Of a stretch of DNA of 64,000 nt, positions 27,301 through 38,239 are shown piece by piece. The notes under the pieces are model-generated. The model made no database searches. It was not told the origin of the DNA and was given only the letters and a program-made list of their open reading frames with translations. Position numbers and translations under genes: made by a program. This DNA is from Gymnogyps californianus (Eukaryota > Chordata > Aves > Accipitriformes > Cathartidae), in contig NC_059475.1 in assembly GCF_018139145.2 (NCBI RefSeq), positions 18,294,937 to 18,358,936 of the forward strand, in the 5' to 3' direction. The stretch's first letter is position 1; every line of letters starts with the position of its first letter.

Positions 27301-28285
27301 TGATGCAGACATCGCTGCCCCCCAACCCTGGCAGGGCAGTCCGGCTTCCCAGTCCCCCGCTCAAGTTGTTCTCCTTGCGCTGAGGGAAGATGCTCCGCCG
27401 ACACGCAGGGAGAGTGGAGCATGTTTGTCTCGCTCGCTTTTCACTCTCGTCCCCCCCTCCACCCCTGCTTTCGATCCTCCCGCCCTTTTGTCCACCCCCA
27501 GCGATCCCCACGGATCTTTGACTCATTCACAGCACGCCACTGAGTCAATAGCGAGCCCACAGACCATGTGCAAGGCTCCCAGCGCTGTGCGCTCTGCCTA
27601 CGGCTATGCGGACGCCGGAGAAGTTACACAAGGGAAATCTAAAGGCAATTAAAAGCATAATACAAGTAGTTGTTCAGAAAAGGTGGTGGGGAGGAGAGAA
27701 TAAAATTAAAATAAATAAAGGAATGTTTTAATGAGCGCAGCAGTGAAAGCAGGATTAGAGGTGCCTGAATGGCATCTCTATATTTCCCGTATGGAAGGGA
27801 GGGCTGCCCAGCGCAACCAGAGCTGACAAAAAAAAAATTAGCTGGGCCTCAGGCTCGGAGAAACATTTGGCTAGAAAGGAAAGAAGGTAATTGCTGCAAA
27901 TGGAGACTAATTCAGGAAGCAGCCAGCCCTACACGGGGCCGGTTCTTGTGCCGTCAGAGCGCTACAGACACTTCATGAGTGCTGGGTTGAGGGGCGGAAA
28001 AAAGCACAGGGAAATCTTAGGAAAAAAAAACAATACAAGACAGAAAGACAACAAATCTCTCCTTCCCACAGTTCACACATGCTTAGCGTTTCTCTTCCCT
28101 TGTTCCTCGCTCCCCAAGGACACTTAGGACCTGCTGGCAGTCCTACTCAGCCTTGCCTTCACCAGTCTATCCAATGGCCACATAGGGAGCGAACTCAGCG
28201 GCTCCCAAAGTGCGGACCATACCCCTCCCTTCCCCCTGCCCCAGGAGAGGAGTAGGCTGGAAGGTGAGGTGCAGGGCACGGAGGA
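21370..28285. other. Non-coding, ends in the CpG-rich segment
   Basis: No transposon was recognised. Several A-runs occur (about 25549, 25706, 23757). The only notable element is the CpG-rich piece at 27.26-27.64 kb. Confidence 0.5.
27258..27640. promoter_or_regulatory. CpG-rich segment with two AP-1-type sites
   Basis: By eye I count about 25 CpG in about 370 bp, close to the number expected from base composition, whereas the surrounding DNA is strongly CpG-depleted. Two TGA[C/G]TCA sites lie 22 bp apart at 27519-27525 and 27541-27547. The flank to 27.8 kb is AT-rich with homeodomain-like AATTAAAAG and TTTAATGAG pieces. It could be a promoter or an enhancer. No first exon could be tied to it on either strand. 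Confidence 0.45.
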
Positions 28286-28286
28286 T

Positions 28287-28482
28287 GTGTTTACTCTCAT
28301 AACACCCCTGTGAGGTGGGGAAGTCATAGCCTCATCTGACAGATGAGGAACAGAGGCAAAGTGAGATTAAAGGATTAGCCCAAGGTCACACAGGAAAAGT
28401 TTGTAGCAGAAGTGGAAATTAAACCCAGGTCTCTCGGTCCAAAATCAGTGCCTTAAGTGCAAGACCAGACTTTCCTAGAGCT
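28287..28482 (+). mobile_element. MIR / CORE-SINE copy
   Basis: It contains the ordered MIR landmarks: AACACCCCTGTGAGGTGGGG, GACAGATGAGGAACAGAGGC, a GATTAAAGGATTAGCCCAAG segment, GGTCACACAGG, AAACCCAGGTCTCTC and CAGTGCCTTAAGTGCAAGAC. The element is nearly full length from the core to the 3' part and is the best preserved SINE here. MIR-type elements are ancient in amniotes, so it does not by itself point to a mammal. Confidence 0.8.
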
Positions 28483-29159
28483 GGTCAACCTTTTATATTT
28501 GATAGTTTGTTTTATTTTCAAACAGAAAAACAGTTTATTTTCTAAATACACATTTTCATAGAAAAGGGAGATGGAGGAGCTCATTTCCTGGAGGGAGGAG
28601 CTGCTTAAGATCTTATTTATTTCTTTTTAACTTAATTTCTTTTAGGTTTTAGCATTTCTGATGGGGAAAAAAAATGCTGCAGAAATTTCAAAGCACAGGA
28701 AGACATTTCTTTTCATTTATAATTCATCATGGGAAATACTTTCCACTTTCCAACCAGTTCTGCCCTGCCTCTCTTTGCCTTACAAGGTTTTTAATACTTT
28801 TCATTATTGTTTTTTCATAGCCTCTACTAGCTTAGAAAGCCTGCATCTTCTAAACAGAGGCCTTTGTTGGACAACACTACCGTCACTAAAATCCCGTTGA
28901 TTGGAAAGGTACTTTACAAACAAATACAGGCAACAGGTCGATGCCTTGACATCCATAAGCTGCAGGGCCAAATCTGAGTTGGACCTCACCTGCTGCTGAC
29001 TCTGCTCATCCAGTCCCTGCCTGGACCATGCCTCCCTCTGCCACTGGCTCTGAAACTCCCTATTTTCTTCCCTTTATTGTGCTACCAAGCCCAGTCCTTC
29101 CTAAAACACATCTCCCCCTTGGCTCTGAAAGCCCCTTGGCAAAGGAAGGCAGTCCCACT

Positions 29160-29258
29160 CCGCTTGACACATGGGCCAGCTGAGGTCCATGGAGGAGCAA
29201 CTACTTGGCCACGATCAACTAGGAGACCAGCAGCAGAGCTGGAGAAAGAAGATGGGTT
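29160..29258 (+). mobile_element. Probable MIR-like SINE remnant
   Basis: ATGGGCCAGCTGAGGTCCAT, then ACTTGGCCACGATCAACTAG, then AGCAGAGCTGG and AAGATGGG follow the order of MIR core landmarks with many substitutions. The match is suggestive, not conclusive. Confidence 0.4.
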
Positions 29259-30258
29259 TCATTAACACAGAGCCTCTCTCCATTTAGACATGTGAAATTC
29301 AGCCCTCACAGAGGCCCCTAGGAATTTACCATCACTATCCAAAATGGGAGGTTTTTCATCCCGAGACACTAAGCAGCGAGAAAGCCATATGAAGCAAATG
29401 CAATCTGAGGCTGGCATATTTAAAGGTGACTTAAGGATCCAGACACTCGATTCCCATGAAAACAAATGGGAATCAGTAGGCAGAAAAGGGCTGGCTTATA
29501 TTCAGACCAACCGAACAGTTAAAATTAGCTACAATTGGTAAAGCATTTTGAAGAAAATGTGGAACACTTATATAAAAGCTGAGTGTTGCTCAGAAACAAA
29601 GATCTCTTTTCCTGTAATTGTGTTTAATGATCTTTGAAGAACAAGAGGACAATCCACAAGGATGACTACCACCATCACACATGTTCCTGTGACAATGAGG
29701 GAATTAGGCTGAAACAAAGACTAATATGCTATCCTTACAAGGCAGTTTTCACTCTCGGTTTGCTCTCCCCTTTACTTAAAGGTCTATTTGCACAAGCAGG
29801 CAAACTTCATGTATCAATGAAGCTGAAGTATTTCACCAGCAGAAAAGAAAGCACGTTATAAACTTATGACGAGTATCAGTCCAGCTTATTCCATGTCCTG
29901 AAGATATCTAAATACTCACCTACCACGCACAAAAGGGTTTCAGTCCCCTCCCTGGCTCCCAGCACAGCTGGGCTGTGTCTGGCCCACAGTACATACCCAC
30001 CACTCTCCTCTGGGCTGGGGAAGGCTAACCTAAGAGCAGAGCTTTGGCAGCATTGCAAGGGCAGGTCTTGGATCTCTTAACTGACCTTCATGCACTGAAG
30101 ACTGCGCTATGAGCTCCAACAAAACCCTTTTTTGACTCAGTCCCAAGGGAGGGCAGTGTGTCCCCTCTGGGACAAGCTCCTTGAGGTTGCCTCACTTGTG
30201 CAACAGCCCAGAGCACCCTGCACTGTCAAGTGAAGAGCTCGCTTGCAAATTTTGACTT

Positions 30259-30342
30259 ACCTGAGCCAGTGCAGATAACAAGAGCAGCGTAGACCAGCAT
30301 GTGCTACCCAGGACATGTCTAAGGCTACCTGGAGATTTTTGC
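30259..30342 (-). CDS. Possible first coding exon with a signal peptide
   Basis: Reading on the minus strand, an ATG at 30340-30342 opens 28 codons that end exactly at a consensus donor, CAG|GTAAGT. The peptide has a basic N-terminus (K at residue 3, R and H at residues 9-10), then a hydrophobic core STLLLLSALA, and looks like a secretory signal. The base at position -3 of the ATG is not a purine, so the start context is weak. No following exon was identified downstream on the minus strand. A 28-codon frame ending at a donor can arise by chance, so this stays tentative. Confidence 0.2.
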
Positions 30343-32239
30343 ATATGGGCTGTGACTTCACCGTCTCTCTCTGTCACTGCTTCCCCTATTATCAGCTTAA
30401 TTAACAGCAGGTGAGAAACTAAATTTACCAGAAGCCCATGCGGTCACACACAGGTAGCATAAGGGCAGGGTCCTTCCTTGGCTCAGTTGATTTGTTGCGG
30501 TCTGTCCCCCATGGTCAATGTTTGTTTGCTTCCTGAGGATATGCCCATAGGGAAGAGATGCAGAGAGACCTGAATACACTCACAGGGCTGCCTGGGAGAG
30601 GTTTGGGAGCAGCTGGTCCAGGGAGACAGGCAGGTGCTAATGCACTAGTCTTCATCCGATTTTGCAGGTCAGGTCTGGATCTAGGACAGAAATACCTGGA
30701 GGAAAACTTCTCTAGCCTAGCACTATAAAGGCTGAATGTGGTTTTCACTTCTTTGTCCCAAGTTCTGGGTAAGATGAAGCGAATTCCTGGAAACTGAAGG
30801 GTTTGGACACTACAGTTGTAGACTTGGAAAAATACTACTTCTGGCTACGATGATTTATTTATAGTTGCAATTAAGGACAAAAAGGCTCTTCAGAGAGGGA
30901 GGATGAAGTGGAAACAAGGCCAGGCCTAGAAACCTAAGACTGTGGGGATTCCCAGAGCAAAATTAATCAGGGGACGGAGTTGTTTTCTATTTATTTTTTT
31001 CCTAAATGGTTATCTCTTTTATTTGGCTTATCTGGCCCAGAGCTTTGCAACAACTACATTTCTGGCCCCTCCCCATGGGCTTTGGAGCTAGGCCAAAAAC
31101 TGGAATTGAGATTGGGAATGGGTCTCAAACTCACAAGAAGGGCGTGAGACCTCAGCCAGAAAGGCCACTCTACACCTTACTGCTGGAGCCGTTCTCCACT
31201 TGGCTCAGCAAAGGTAGTGATGGCTTTGGGATGTGGCAGTGGAGGGAAAGAGGACAGCCAGAAATCACCAACTGCACGGAAGAGTAAGAAAGCGCAAGAA
31301 GGCAAGAAAGAGGCCAAAAGTCCTTGCATCTACAAAAAGAAATAGCGCATGGTAGGATTCTCTCTGTGCAGGACTTTGATTTACAGCCTGCCAGGGTATA
31401 TATTATTCCAGCTCCTAAAAGAGTGGGTGTGGTGCAAACCCCCAGACAACCTTTTGAGCTGGAGCTCTGTAGATGTCTCTTCATCTCTATTAGATCCAGT
31501 TTTTGCTCCTGCAAATATACCCTGTGGAATAAAAGATCTGGCTCCAGTTACCATGACCTGGATAACAAAGGAGGTGGGGAACTGCAGACCAATTCAGACA
31601 GCAAGACAAGTCAAAGGAGGTGCTCTTTGCTGCCTCAGTGGCTAACAACCCTGTCCGACCAAGGGCTCCGATCAAGACCTCCAGGCTATATAGGACCTCC
31701 GGTCACTGCAGCAATCAGAAAAGTGCCCAGGCAGACCAAAACTAGGGACAATCTTTCCCTTGGGGAAAGTTTCAGAAAAGCCAGGACCGCTTTACTCCAA
31801 GAGACACTGAGGTCACCTCTGTTTGTCCATCCCCCAGTCTGGACTCTCAGGCCTCAACTTCCCTCTCTGGACTGGAGTAAGAGCCCTAGACAGCCTCCCG
31901 GGTCATTACCATGTGCAAGCACCTTCAGCTAAAAGGCTGCTACAGGTTCTCCCTTCAACCTGTGTTTCCCTTGTTTACTTATTGCGTTCCAGCCTGGAAG
32001 AAGAGGCTGCTACTCCCTGTTTATATACGCTTTGTTCCAAGAGATGTTTTTCAGTCTGTTATTGTTGCCTGATTTCCACACTGTAACAAGGAGCTGCACT
32101 GCACCATCTCTATGCTACTTTTCATGCAACTTTCTCCCCATCCTGCATCCATGAGACGCTGAAACATGCATGGACTTCTAGAAGCAGTTATCACTAAACA
32201 GATACAAGAAGCACAGCTAAAACCAATGGCAGAGGGGTA

Positions 32240-33470
32240 GTACCTCAACCTAAAATGGGGAAGCAGCAGGACCTGATGAATTTTAACTCACAGGATTTAG
32301 CGAACTGGCTGAAACAATTAGCAATTACCTATGCGTCTCTTGTCAAGCATGGCCGAGGTGCACAATAGAGAGAACAAAGCAAACTTCATGCCCTGAATTA
32401 AGTAAGTTTGTGGATTGCAGAAGGAGGAAAAGTCAGGTTAGCTGTAATTCCCAGAAAAAAGTCTGAAACATAAATAAATAATGAATAAATACCACAAACT
32501 ATTTGTAAGCACAGAAGATAACAAAGCAAAGTCTTAGGCTAACATGGATTTAATCAGAAATAAACTGCATCCAACCAAGCTAATGTCCCTCTATGACAGG
32601 CCATGTGGATAGCAGAGAGGCCATTGATGTTACATGCCTTGACTTGTAAAACTTCAGATGCATAACATCCTCCTAAGATATCAAATAAATGGTCTCAAAT
32701 AAACTTTCATATAGCAGATGCAGAAGTGACTGGAAATATGATACTTGGATGCTAACTATCACTGGGACACTGTCAAAATGGAGGGATTAACCCAGCAGAG
32801 TTGTATTGTGTTTGTTGTGAGTCCAGCTTTCTTCAAAGTTTTCTCTAACAACCTGGGCTATGAGATAGATTGCACACTTGTAAAATACACAGCTGCTATG
32901 TAGCTGGGAAGGACTGCCTGAAGACAGGTTTGAATTCTGATCTTGGCAGTGGGGAAAACATCTGAAAAAAAAAATTGGATCCCATTCAGTAGAGATAAAG
33001 ATGCGGAAAAGCTGTGCACAATTCCTCAGAAAATTATGGAGGGAGTTGAGGTAGACTGCAAGCTGAACACGAGTCAGCTATGTCTCACTGCTACAAACAA
33101 AGGACAAATGTTGTCCTGGGTTGTACAAACATGAGTCCAGCCTGTAAACCATGTGGAGTAACCCTTCTGCTCTGGTCAGCAGGGCAAGGTCTTAGCCAGA
33201 GCATCCCATCTAGTCTTGGGACAGCAAACTTCAGAAAAGATGTGCACTGACTGGAAACAGTCTGGAGGAAAGCAACAGAAACAATCAAAGGTTTAAGAAA
33301 ACCTCACCCACAAGGACAGCTTTGAACAAAGTGGGGTTGTCCATCATAAAAAAGAAACTTATCAGGAGACAGGACACAACAGGAGTCTTCAGACTCCTGA
33401 AAGTCTCACCTGCCTTTCTAAGCCCAGGAACTGGACAACCTCCAACTCGCAAACACACAGCAGGTAATCA
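32240..33470 (+). mobile_element. CR1 LINE fragment, about 1.2 kb, decayed
   Basis: This is the longest CR1 copy in the window. Its 3' half is clear: CTGAACACGAGTCAGCTATG, a GTCCTGGGTTGTACAAACATG segment, a GGAGGAAAGCAACAGAAACA segment with AATCAAAGGTTTAAGAAAAC, and CAGGAGTCTTCAGACTCCTG. The 5' half keeps the region before the endmost ORF2 motif (TTGTAAAATACACAGCTGCT) but is strongly diverged. There are many stops and frameshifts, so no protein is made. The upstream limit is uncertain by 100-200 bp. Confidence 0.8.
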
Positions 33471-33944
33471 ATATGCATTTTAGGAAAGTACACCGCATGA
33501 TTGAGGGTGGTCCAGCAGAGACCACGCTGTAAGCAAGAACTTTTGGCCACTGTTCACAAAGAGCAGGACCTACTGATACCCTTTGCCTCCAACAGCCCAC
33601 TCAAAAGATGTCGCAATGGAAGGCAGTCTCTGCATCCTGCGAGAGCAGCCGGGCAGGAGTGCGTGTGAGACCTTGATTGGAAACAGGCTGCTCTTCACAT
33701 TTCAGCTCTGCTTCTGGCAATGTGCGAGAACTTCCTCATTCCTAGATGGTCTCCTCATCCCAGATGAGGGAACTGGTGCCTGGGGAAGACCTTTAGTATT
33801 CATTACAAAAATGTTTCCACCCTCTCATTGGTCTCTCCTCACTTCACCAAAGCATGCGGACAATCTTATTTTTTTAGAAGCACCCACCAGCTCTCCCTTG
33901 ACTGGCTCTGGCACTGCTACTTGAACGCCTGACTCAACTCCTAT

Positions 33945-34015
33945 CGCTGTCAATGGAAAAGGCTTCCATTGATGGAAAGCTCTCCACTGGTTTCAGTGGG
34001 ACCTGAACAGGACCC
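33945..34015. repeat. Palindromic fragment related to the ancient repeat
   Basis: CTTCCATTGATGGAAAG is a local palindrome. It is followed by CCACTGGTTTCAGTGGGACC and then TGAACAGGACCCC. The CACTG...TTCAGTGGGA...CAGGACCC layout resembles the 8431-8498 element. Confidence 0.35.
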
Positions 34016-36654
34016 CAAAGCAATGATAACGAAACATGAGGAACCCACGGCTTTCACAAGTGACTCATCGGATTTGAGAGTAGGTGGAAATCCCTGAAAT
34101 ACAGGTGGAAGAGCGTTACGCTGGACCGGAATCATACAGAAGGCACAGCAAGACCAAGCTGCATTGCTCTGTGGGTTTGGGAGTGATCTCCCCTCCCCAG
34201 ACACACCGAAATGCGGAGGCAACATGGCTGCTCTCCTGGGGAAAGGATGAAATGCTGGTCCCCAGCGGAGCTGCGAGTTCCCGTCCCCAGTTGCAGCAGA
34301 TGGAGCATGCCACGGTCCCAGCTGGAGGGAGAGAAGCATCTCCAAACACCGAGGGAGGGGCGTCTCCGGTGCTTACAAAGCCTAGAGGAAGGTCCAGACG
34401 ATGAGAAAAACAAACAGCAACCAAAACCCCGTGGAATATGAAAGGGAGAAATAAGTAAAAGCAGATGGAGTTGTGCCACAGAGGGCTCTTCCCTCGCATT
34501 CCCGGCATACCGAGAACGGTCACCTCCCCTGCCCAGATCGTCTCTGTCCTCACTGAACTGGGCAACTCTGCTCTCAGCTCCGTCTGGCAGCCCTCGTCCA
34601 TGGGGAACACTAAACCTCACAGCCCCAACACACACATTGCAGACAAACTTTTAACCACCTCCCCTGCTCCGAAGCAAAGCCAACCGCACTGGAGTCCCGG
34701 CACGATGAAAGCACAACACAGGTACAAACCTGAACAGGTCAAAAATCTTCGAAATTTCATATAGTACTTCGTTATCTCCATTCCTTTTCTAGGCAGGTTC
34801 AAACCTGGTCACACATATTCTGCCATGTCTAGCCATCAATTTAAATATCAGTTAATGCAGAATTTTACATTGATTCAGTTACATCAGGGCAAAGACCTAT
34901 CTGAACAGGGTTAATTTGGCCTGAGCCACTTCCTGATTCACCTGCAGAGTATTACACAGGGATTTAACTGAGTTCTTGAACAATAACTTCCCCTTACAAA
35001 TGCAAGTTTGTGTATAGGTCAGTCCTAACCAGTGCTTGGTCTAGACTGGAAAGATCTCTGTATGTTGCATACCCTGGTGTAGCTGTGTTTCTAGCATAAA
35101 GACAGCATCCCGAGCACACACAGACCACGTCTATACTCTCAGTGAGATACTGGTGTTACTTCATCATGATGAGAAGTTATATTGCTTTAAAAGCAGCAGC
35201 CCAAACAGAGTGGTATAGCTTTTTTGCACAAACTCTCAGACCTTTCCCTGAAAGCAGGGGCCAGCAGCTACTTCTGAACCAAGACACCATACAACAGTGG
35301 CACTGGATGATTTGTTTTCTGGAAAATGCTGCACTCAAGCCAGGCTGATAAAAGCAGTCCAGTACCCAAAGCGTTTCTGCCATTTGTTAAAAATGCCAAA
35401 TTGTCTTTCCAGTTAATTTACTAGCATAAAATCCAGTACATTTTAATTGCTGTCTAACTAGCAGAGATCTTACTGGGCCTGTGCTTAGGCCTCCCCTGAA
35501 GCAGGAAAATAACAGAATTGCCTGGGAAAGACCAATTTTGAACCTTTGCAGGTTCAGAGCTGCAGCCTTCAAGGAAAGACCTCACTGGCATGAGAAGCTT
35601 GGCTGTATCTCGCTGGCAGTCTATGAGAGTCCATGAAGAAGCAAGTGCACTCATAAACGTAACTCCACACAAGTCCTTGGCTAGCTGAAGGTGAGGAAGC
35701 TCTACTGTACACTGCACAGCCCAGGGTCTACTTCAAAGAGATCAGTCCCCAGTTGAGCATTTTATATGCACACACAGCATTTGCAAAGTCCCACCGTTAC
35801 GACTTGGTATCAGTAAAAAGAATGGCTTCTGAGGGACAAAGACGCAGGCTCAACACAAAACACTAAATACTCCTGCTTGTCTATTAATCATCTTGGATGG
35901 ATATCATGGAAATAGAGGCAAAATCATTTTTAGGAGATTTTAGGTGACAGTAGCTATGCTTCTTCCAGTCATGACTTAACACATGCATTTTACCAAATGT
36001 CTGGCTAGGACCAACTGGTGTTGTTCCACCATCTTTGGTGCTCATCTCCACTAACCATCAATACAGGCCAATGTTTTTATGTAGCTGTCTATATCCTATG
36101 CAAGTAGCTGCCCTAGATTTGAACAAAGCTTTCAAGGTAGTCATACAGAGAAAGTTCAGGTACGATTTATGGTTATCATGAGGGTAAAGGGAATTGACAC
36201 TCCCTTCTGATGTTGCTCTCTGCTATGCAGATGTGGTGAAGACAAGCCCAGGTGCATCAAGTCTAGCACGTGCACATGTCTGGAAGACTGAGCTGAGAAA
36301 CAGACAGCCCAGGAGAATCACCTACCACCTTCTGGCCACCAGAGATTCACATGCTCAGCTCACAGGAGCAACAATTCCTCACAGAGTTTCCCTGAGCTGA
36401 CTCCAAGCAAGCTGGGACATCCAGCCAGTGTGATTGAGGCCTGTATGGAGAGACTAGATATTCTGAAGAGCAAGGAGAGCCACATCAGCATGGCCCACAG
36501 CCAAGCCCAGCCAGCCTCCCGAGCTGCTTGGCTCAGCTGCGGTATCACACTGACACGACTACATCCCTCCAAGCGCTGGAGTTACCTTGGGCATCACCGC
36601 AGAGTGCTGCATCACACAGGGTAGAGGTGCTCAGAGGGATCACAGTCTAACAGA

Positions 36655-36782
36655 CAGAGGAGAGGAAAGGGAAGAGAGTCATGGAGTAACTTGCCTGAGG
36701 TTACACAGCTGGTCAGCCACAGAGCCAGGTAGCGCGCCCAACTCGAGCCTGCTGTCCACTTGACCACACTGTCAGTCTGCCA
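36655..36782 (+). mobile_element. MIR-like SINE fragment
   Basis: Landmarks are GGAGTAACTTGCCTGAGGTT, ACACAGCTGGTCAGCCACAG, AGCCAGG and the final CTGTCCACTTGACCACACTG. These correspond to the core and 3' part of MIR (AACTTGCCCAAGGTCACACAGCTAGT, GGCAGAGCCAGG, CTCTTAACCACT). The 5' end is lost in a purine-rich stretch. Confidence 0.65.
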
Positions 36783-37291
36783 GCAGAGAGTTCAATATAT
36801 AGTTTAAGCCACTTGCACACATATGGTTGCTGGCACATTGCTCAGGAGGAGGAAGACAATAACAGACGATCTAAGGACAACATAATACTGTATATCAGAT
36901 AATGCCAAGAGGGCCCAACCCAAGTATGCTTTTTCCCCCCTTCAATGGAATTTTCTCGTGTATGCATGTTTTATTCAGAAGAAGACATTTGTTTGCCTAA
37001 GAGGGAAGATTATTCTGTAGACTATTTTCTTTAAAGAAAAAAAAAAAGAATCTTCCAGATCACTAGAAAAATTTACAAGATTTTTTTAAAAGGAGAGACC
37101 AAATGCAGGAAAGGCACACAATGAGAATAGAGTGAAATAACAGAAATAATGGGAAGAAATTCATCCTTCGGGTTTGCAGATTAACCCTGCATTTTCTCAG
37201 CCATGCTCAATTCATGTATATTTTAATAATCTGGTTCTTGTCTGCATCCAGGTCCACCTGGCCCTACCAGGAAAGTTCCTTTCATGCTTCC

Positions 37292-37390
37292 CCACTGATA
37301 AGATGAAACCTGAACAGAAACACAGATGAGTCTCACCAATAAGATAAAGAATAAGAAACACGGAAGAGACTCACCTATAAGATAAACAGC
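37292..37390. repeat. Three imperfect copies of a roughly 39-bp unit with GATAAG-type motifs
   Basis: Two units align well: AACACAGATGAGTCTCACCA with ATAAGATAAAGA (from 37318), and AACACGGAAGAGACTCACCT with ATAAGATAAACA (from 37356). A shorter third copy, CCCCACTGATAAGATGAAAC, lies about 40 bp to the left. The ATAAGAT core recurs at about 39-bp spacing, and the leftmost copy matches the GATA-factor consensus exactly. It is a small degenerate minisatellite, possibly with regulatory value. Confidence 0.5.
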
Positions 37391-37929
37391 CCCGAGCAGT
37401 TTTCATGGGTTTTATGTTTCCAGCCAAGATCATACCTTCTACTCTTTCATCTCCCCTGCCTGTCCCCATAGTCAAACCACAGACTCACCAGGGAGAGACA
37501 TGTTCATGGAAAAAAAAAGGACCTTCTCTCTTCTGTGTATAAGAACAGCCACCCCCACATCACTTTACCAGGGTCATTTGGGCCACCATGCTCACTGTTT
37601 CCCAGCCTGAAGAGTCCTACTATATGTTTCAGCCCTTTTTGACTGCTAAAGGTTCTTCCAGTAGACACACCTTCTGCACAGTAAATGGAAACTCGCAGAC
37701 AATATCTTTTCTTATCAACTTTTCACCCCTGGACTGTAGGTTTTTCAAACATAGGTCAAAACCTGTGCATCTAGTTCCTCTCACTCACATCATTCCAGCA
37801 CTCAAGCAATTTAATCCTATTTATCGTGCTTGTCAACTATCTCTGAACCTTGTATAACTTCGCAATTAACTACTATTTTCACATCACATTCTCCCCCTAC
37901 GCCTCAAAAATTGGTACACCTTAGTATCA

Positions 37930-38235
37930 GAGACTATTTCAAGTCACATAGGACCTCTGGAAATCATCTAGTCCCACCTCCTGCTCGAAGCAGGGCCAAC
38001 TCAGAGCAGGTTGCTCTGGACCTTATCCATTCAAGTTCTGAATACCCCCAAGGATTCCCACAACACCTGTGGGCCCCTATTCACGTATTCCACAATCCTC
38101 AAAGTGATGGGGTTTTTTTTCCTAATATCTAATTGGAATTGCCCTTTTTGGAACTTGTGTCCATTGCCAGCCCTATCACTGTCCAGCTCTGAATCAAACA
38201 GCCTGGTTCTCCAGCCTCCCATTCAGTACTTCTAA
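37930..38235 (-). mobile_element. CR1 LINE fragment in reverse orientation (avian type)
   Basis: The plus strand shows the reverse complement of a typical avian CR1 3' region: ATCATCTAGTCCCACCTCCT, GCTCGAAGCAGGGCCAACTC, GAGCAGGTTGCTCTGG, a TTCTGAATACCCCCAAGGAT segment and TTGTGTCCATTGCC. Such pieces are very common in bird genomes. The copy is truncated before the more 5' part of ORF2. It is among the better preserved CR1 pieces here and so is probably younger than the others. Confidence 0.85.
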
Positions 38236-38239
38236 TGAG

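Larger units (their letters stand above)
28485..32235. other. Non-coding between MIR and CR1
   Basis: It contains the weak MIR scrap at 29160 and the signal-peptide-like exon candidate at 30259. The 202-codon plus frame at 31324-31932 has a non-ATG start, no splice logic and a composition unlike a real protein. Confidence 0.5.
33475..37290. other. Non-coding, no recognised gene
   Basis: It has a repeat scrap at 33945 and a MIR fragment at 36655. The 34.08-34.64 kb part has slightly more CpG and overlapping long frames on both strands, but no supportable exon. Confidence 0.45.

Noticed and set aside
31324..31932. 202-codon plus-strand open frame
   Set aside because: It starts at a non-ATG codon, has no family features and no splice logic. 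One or so frame of this length is expected by chance in 128 kb of two-strand sequence.
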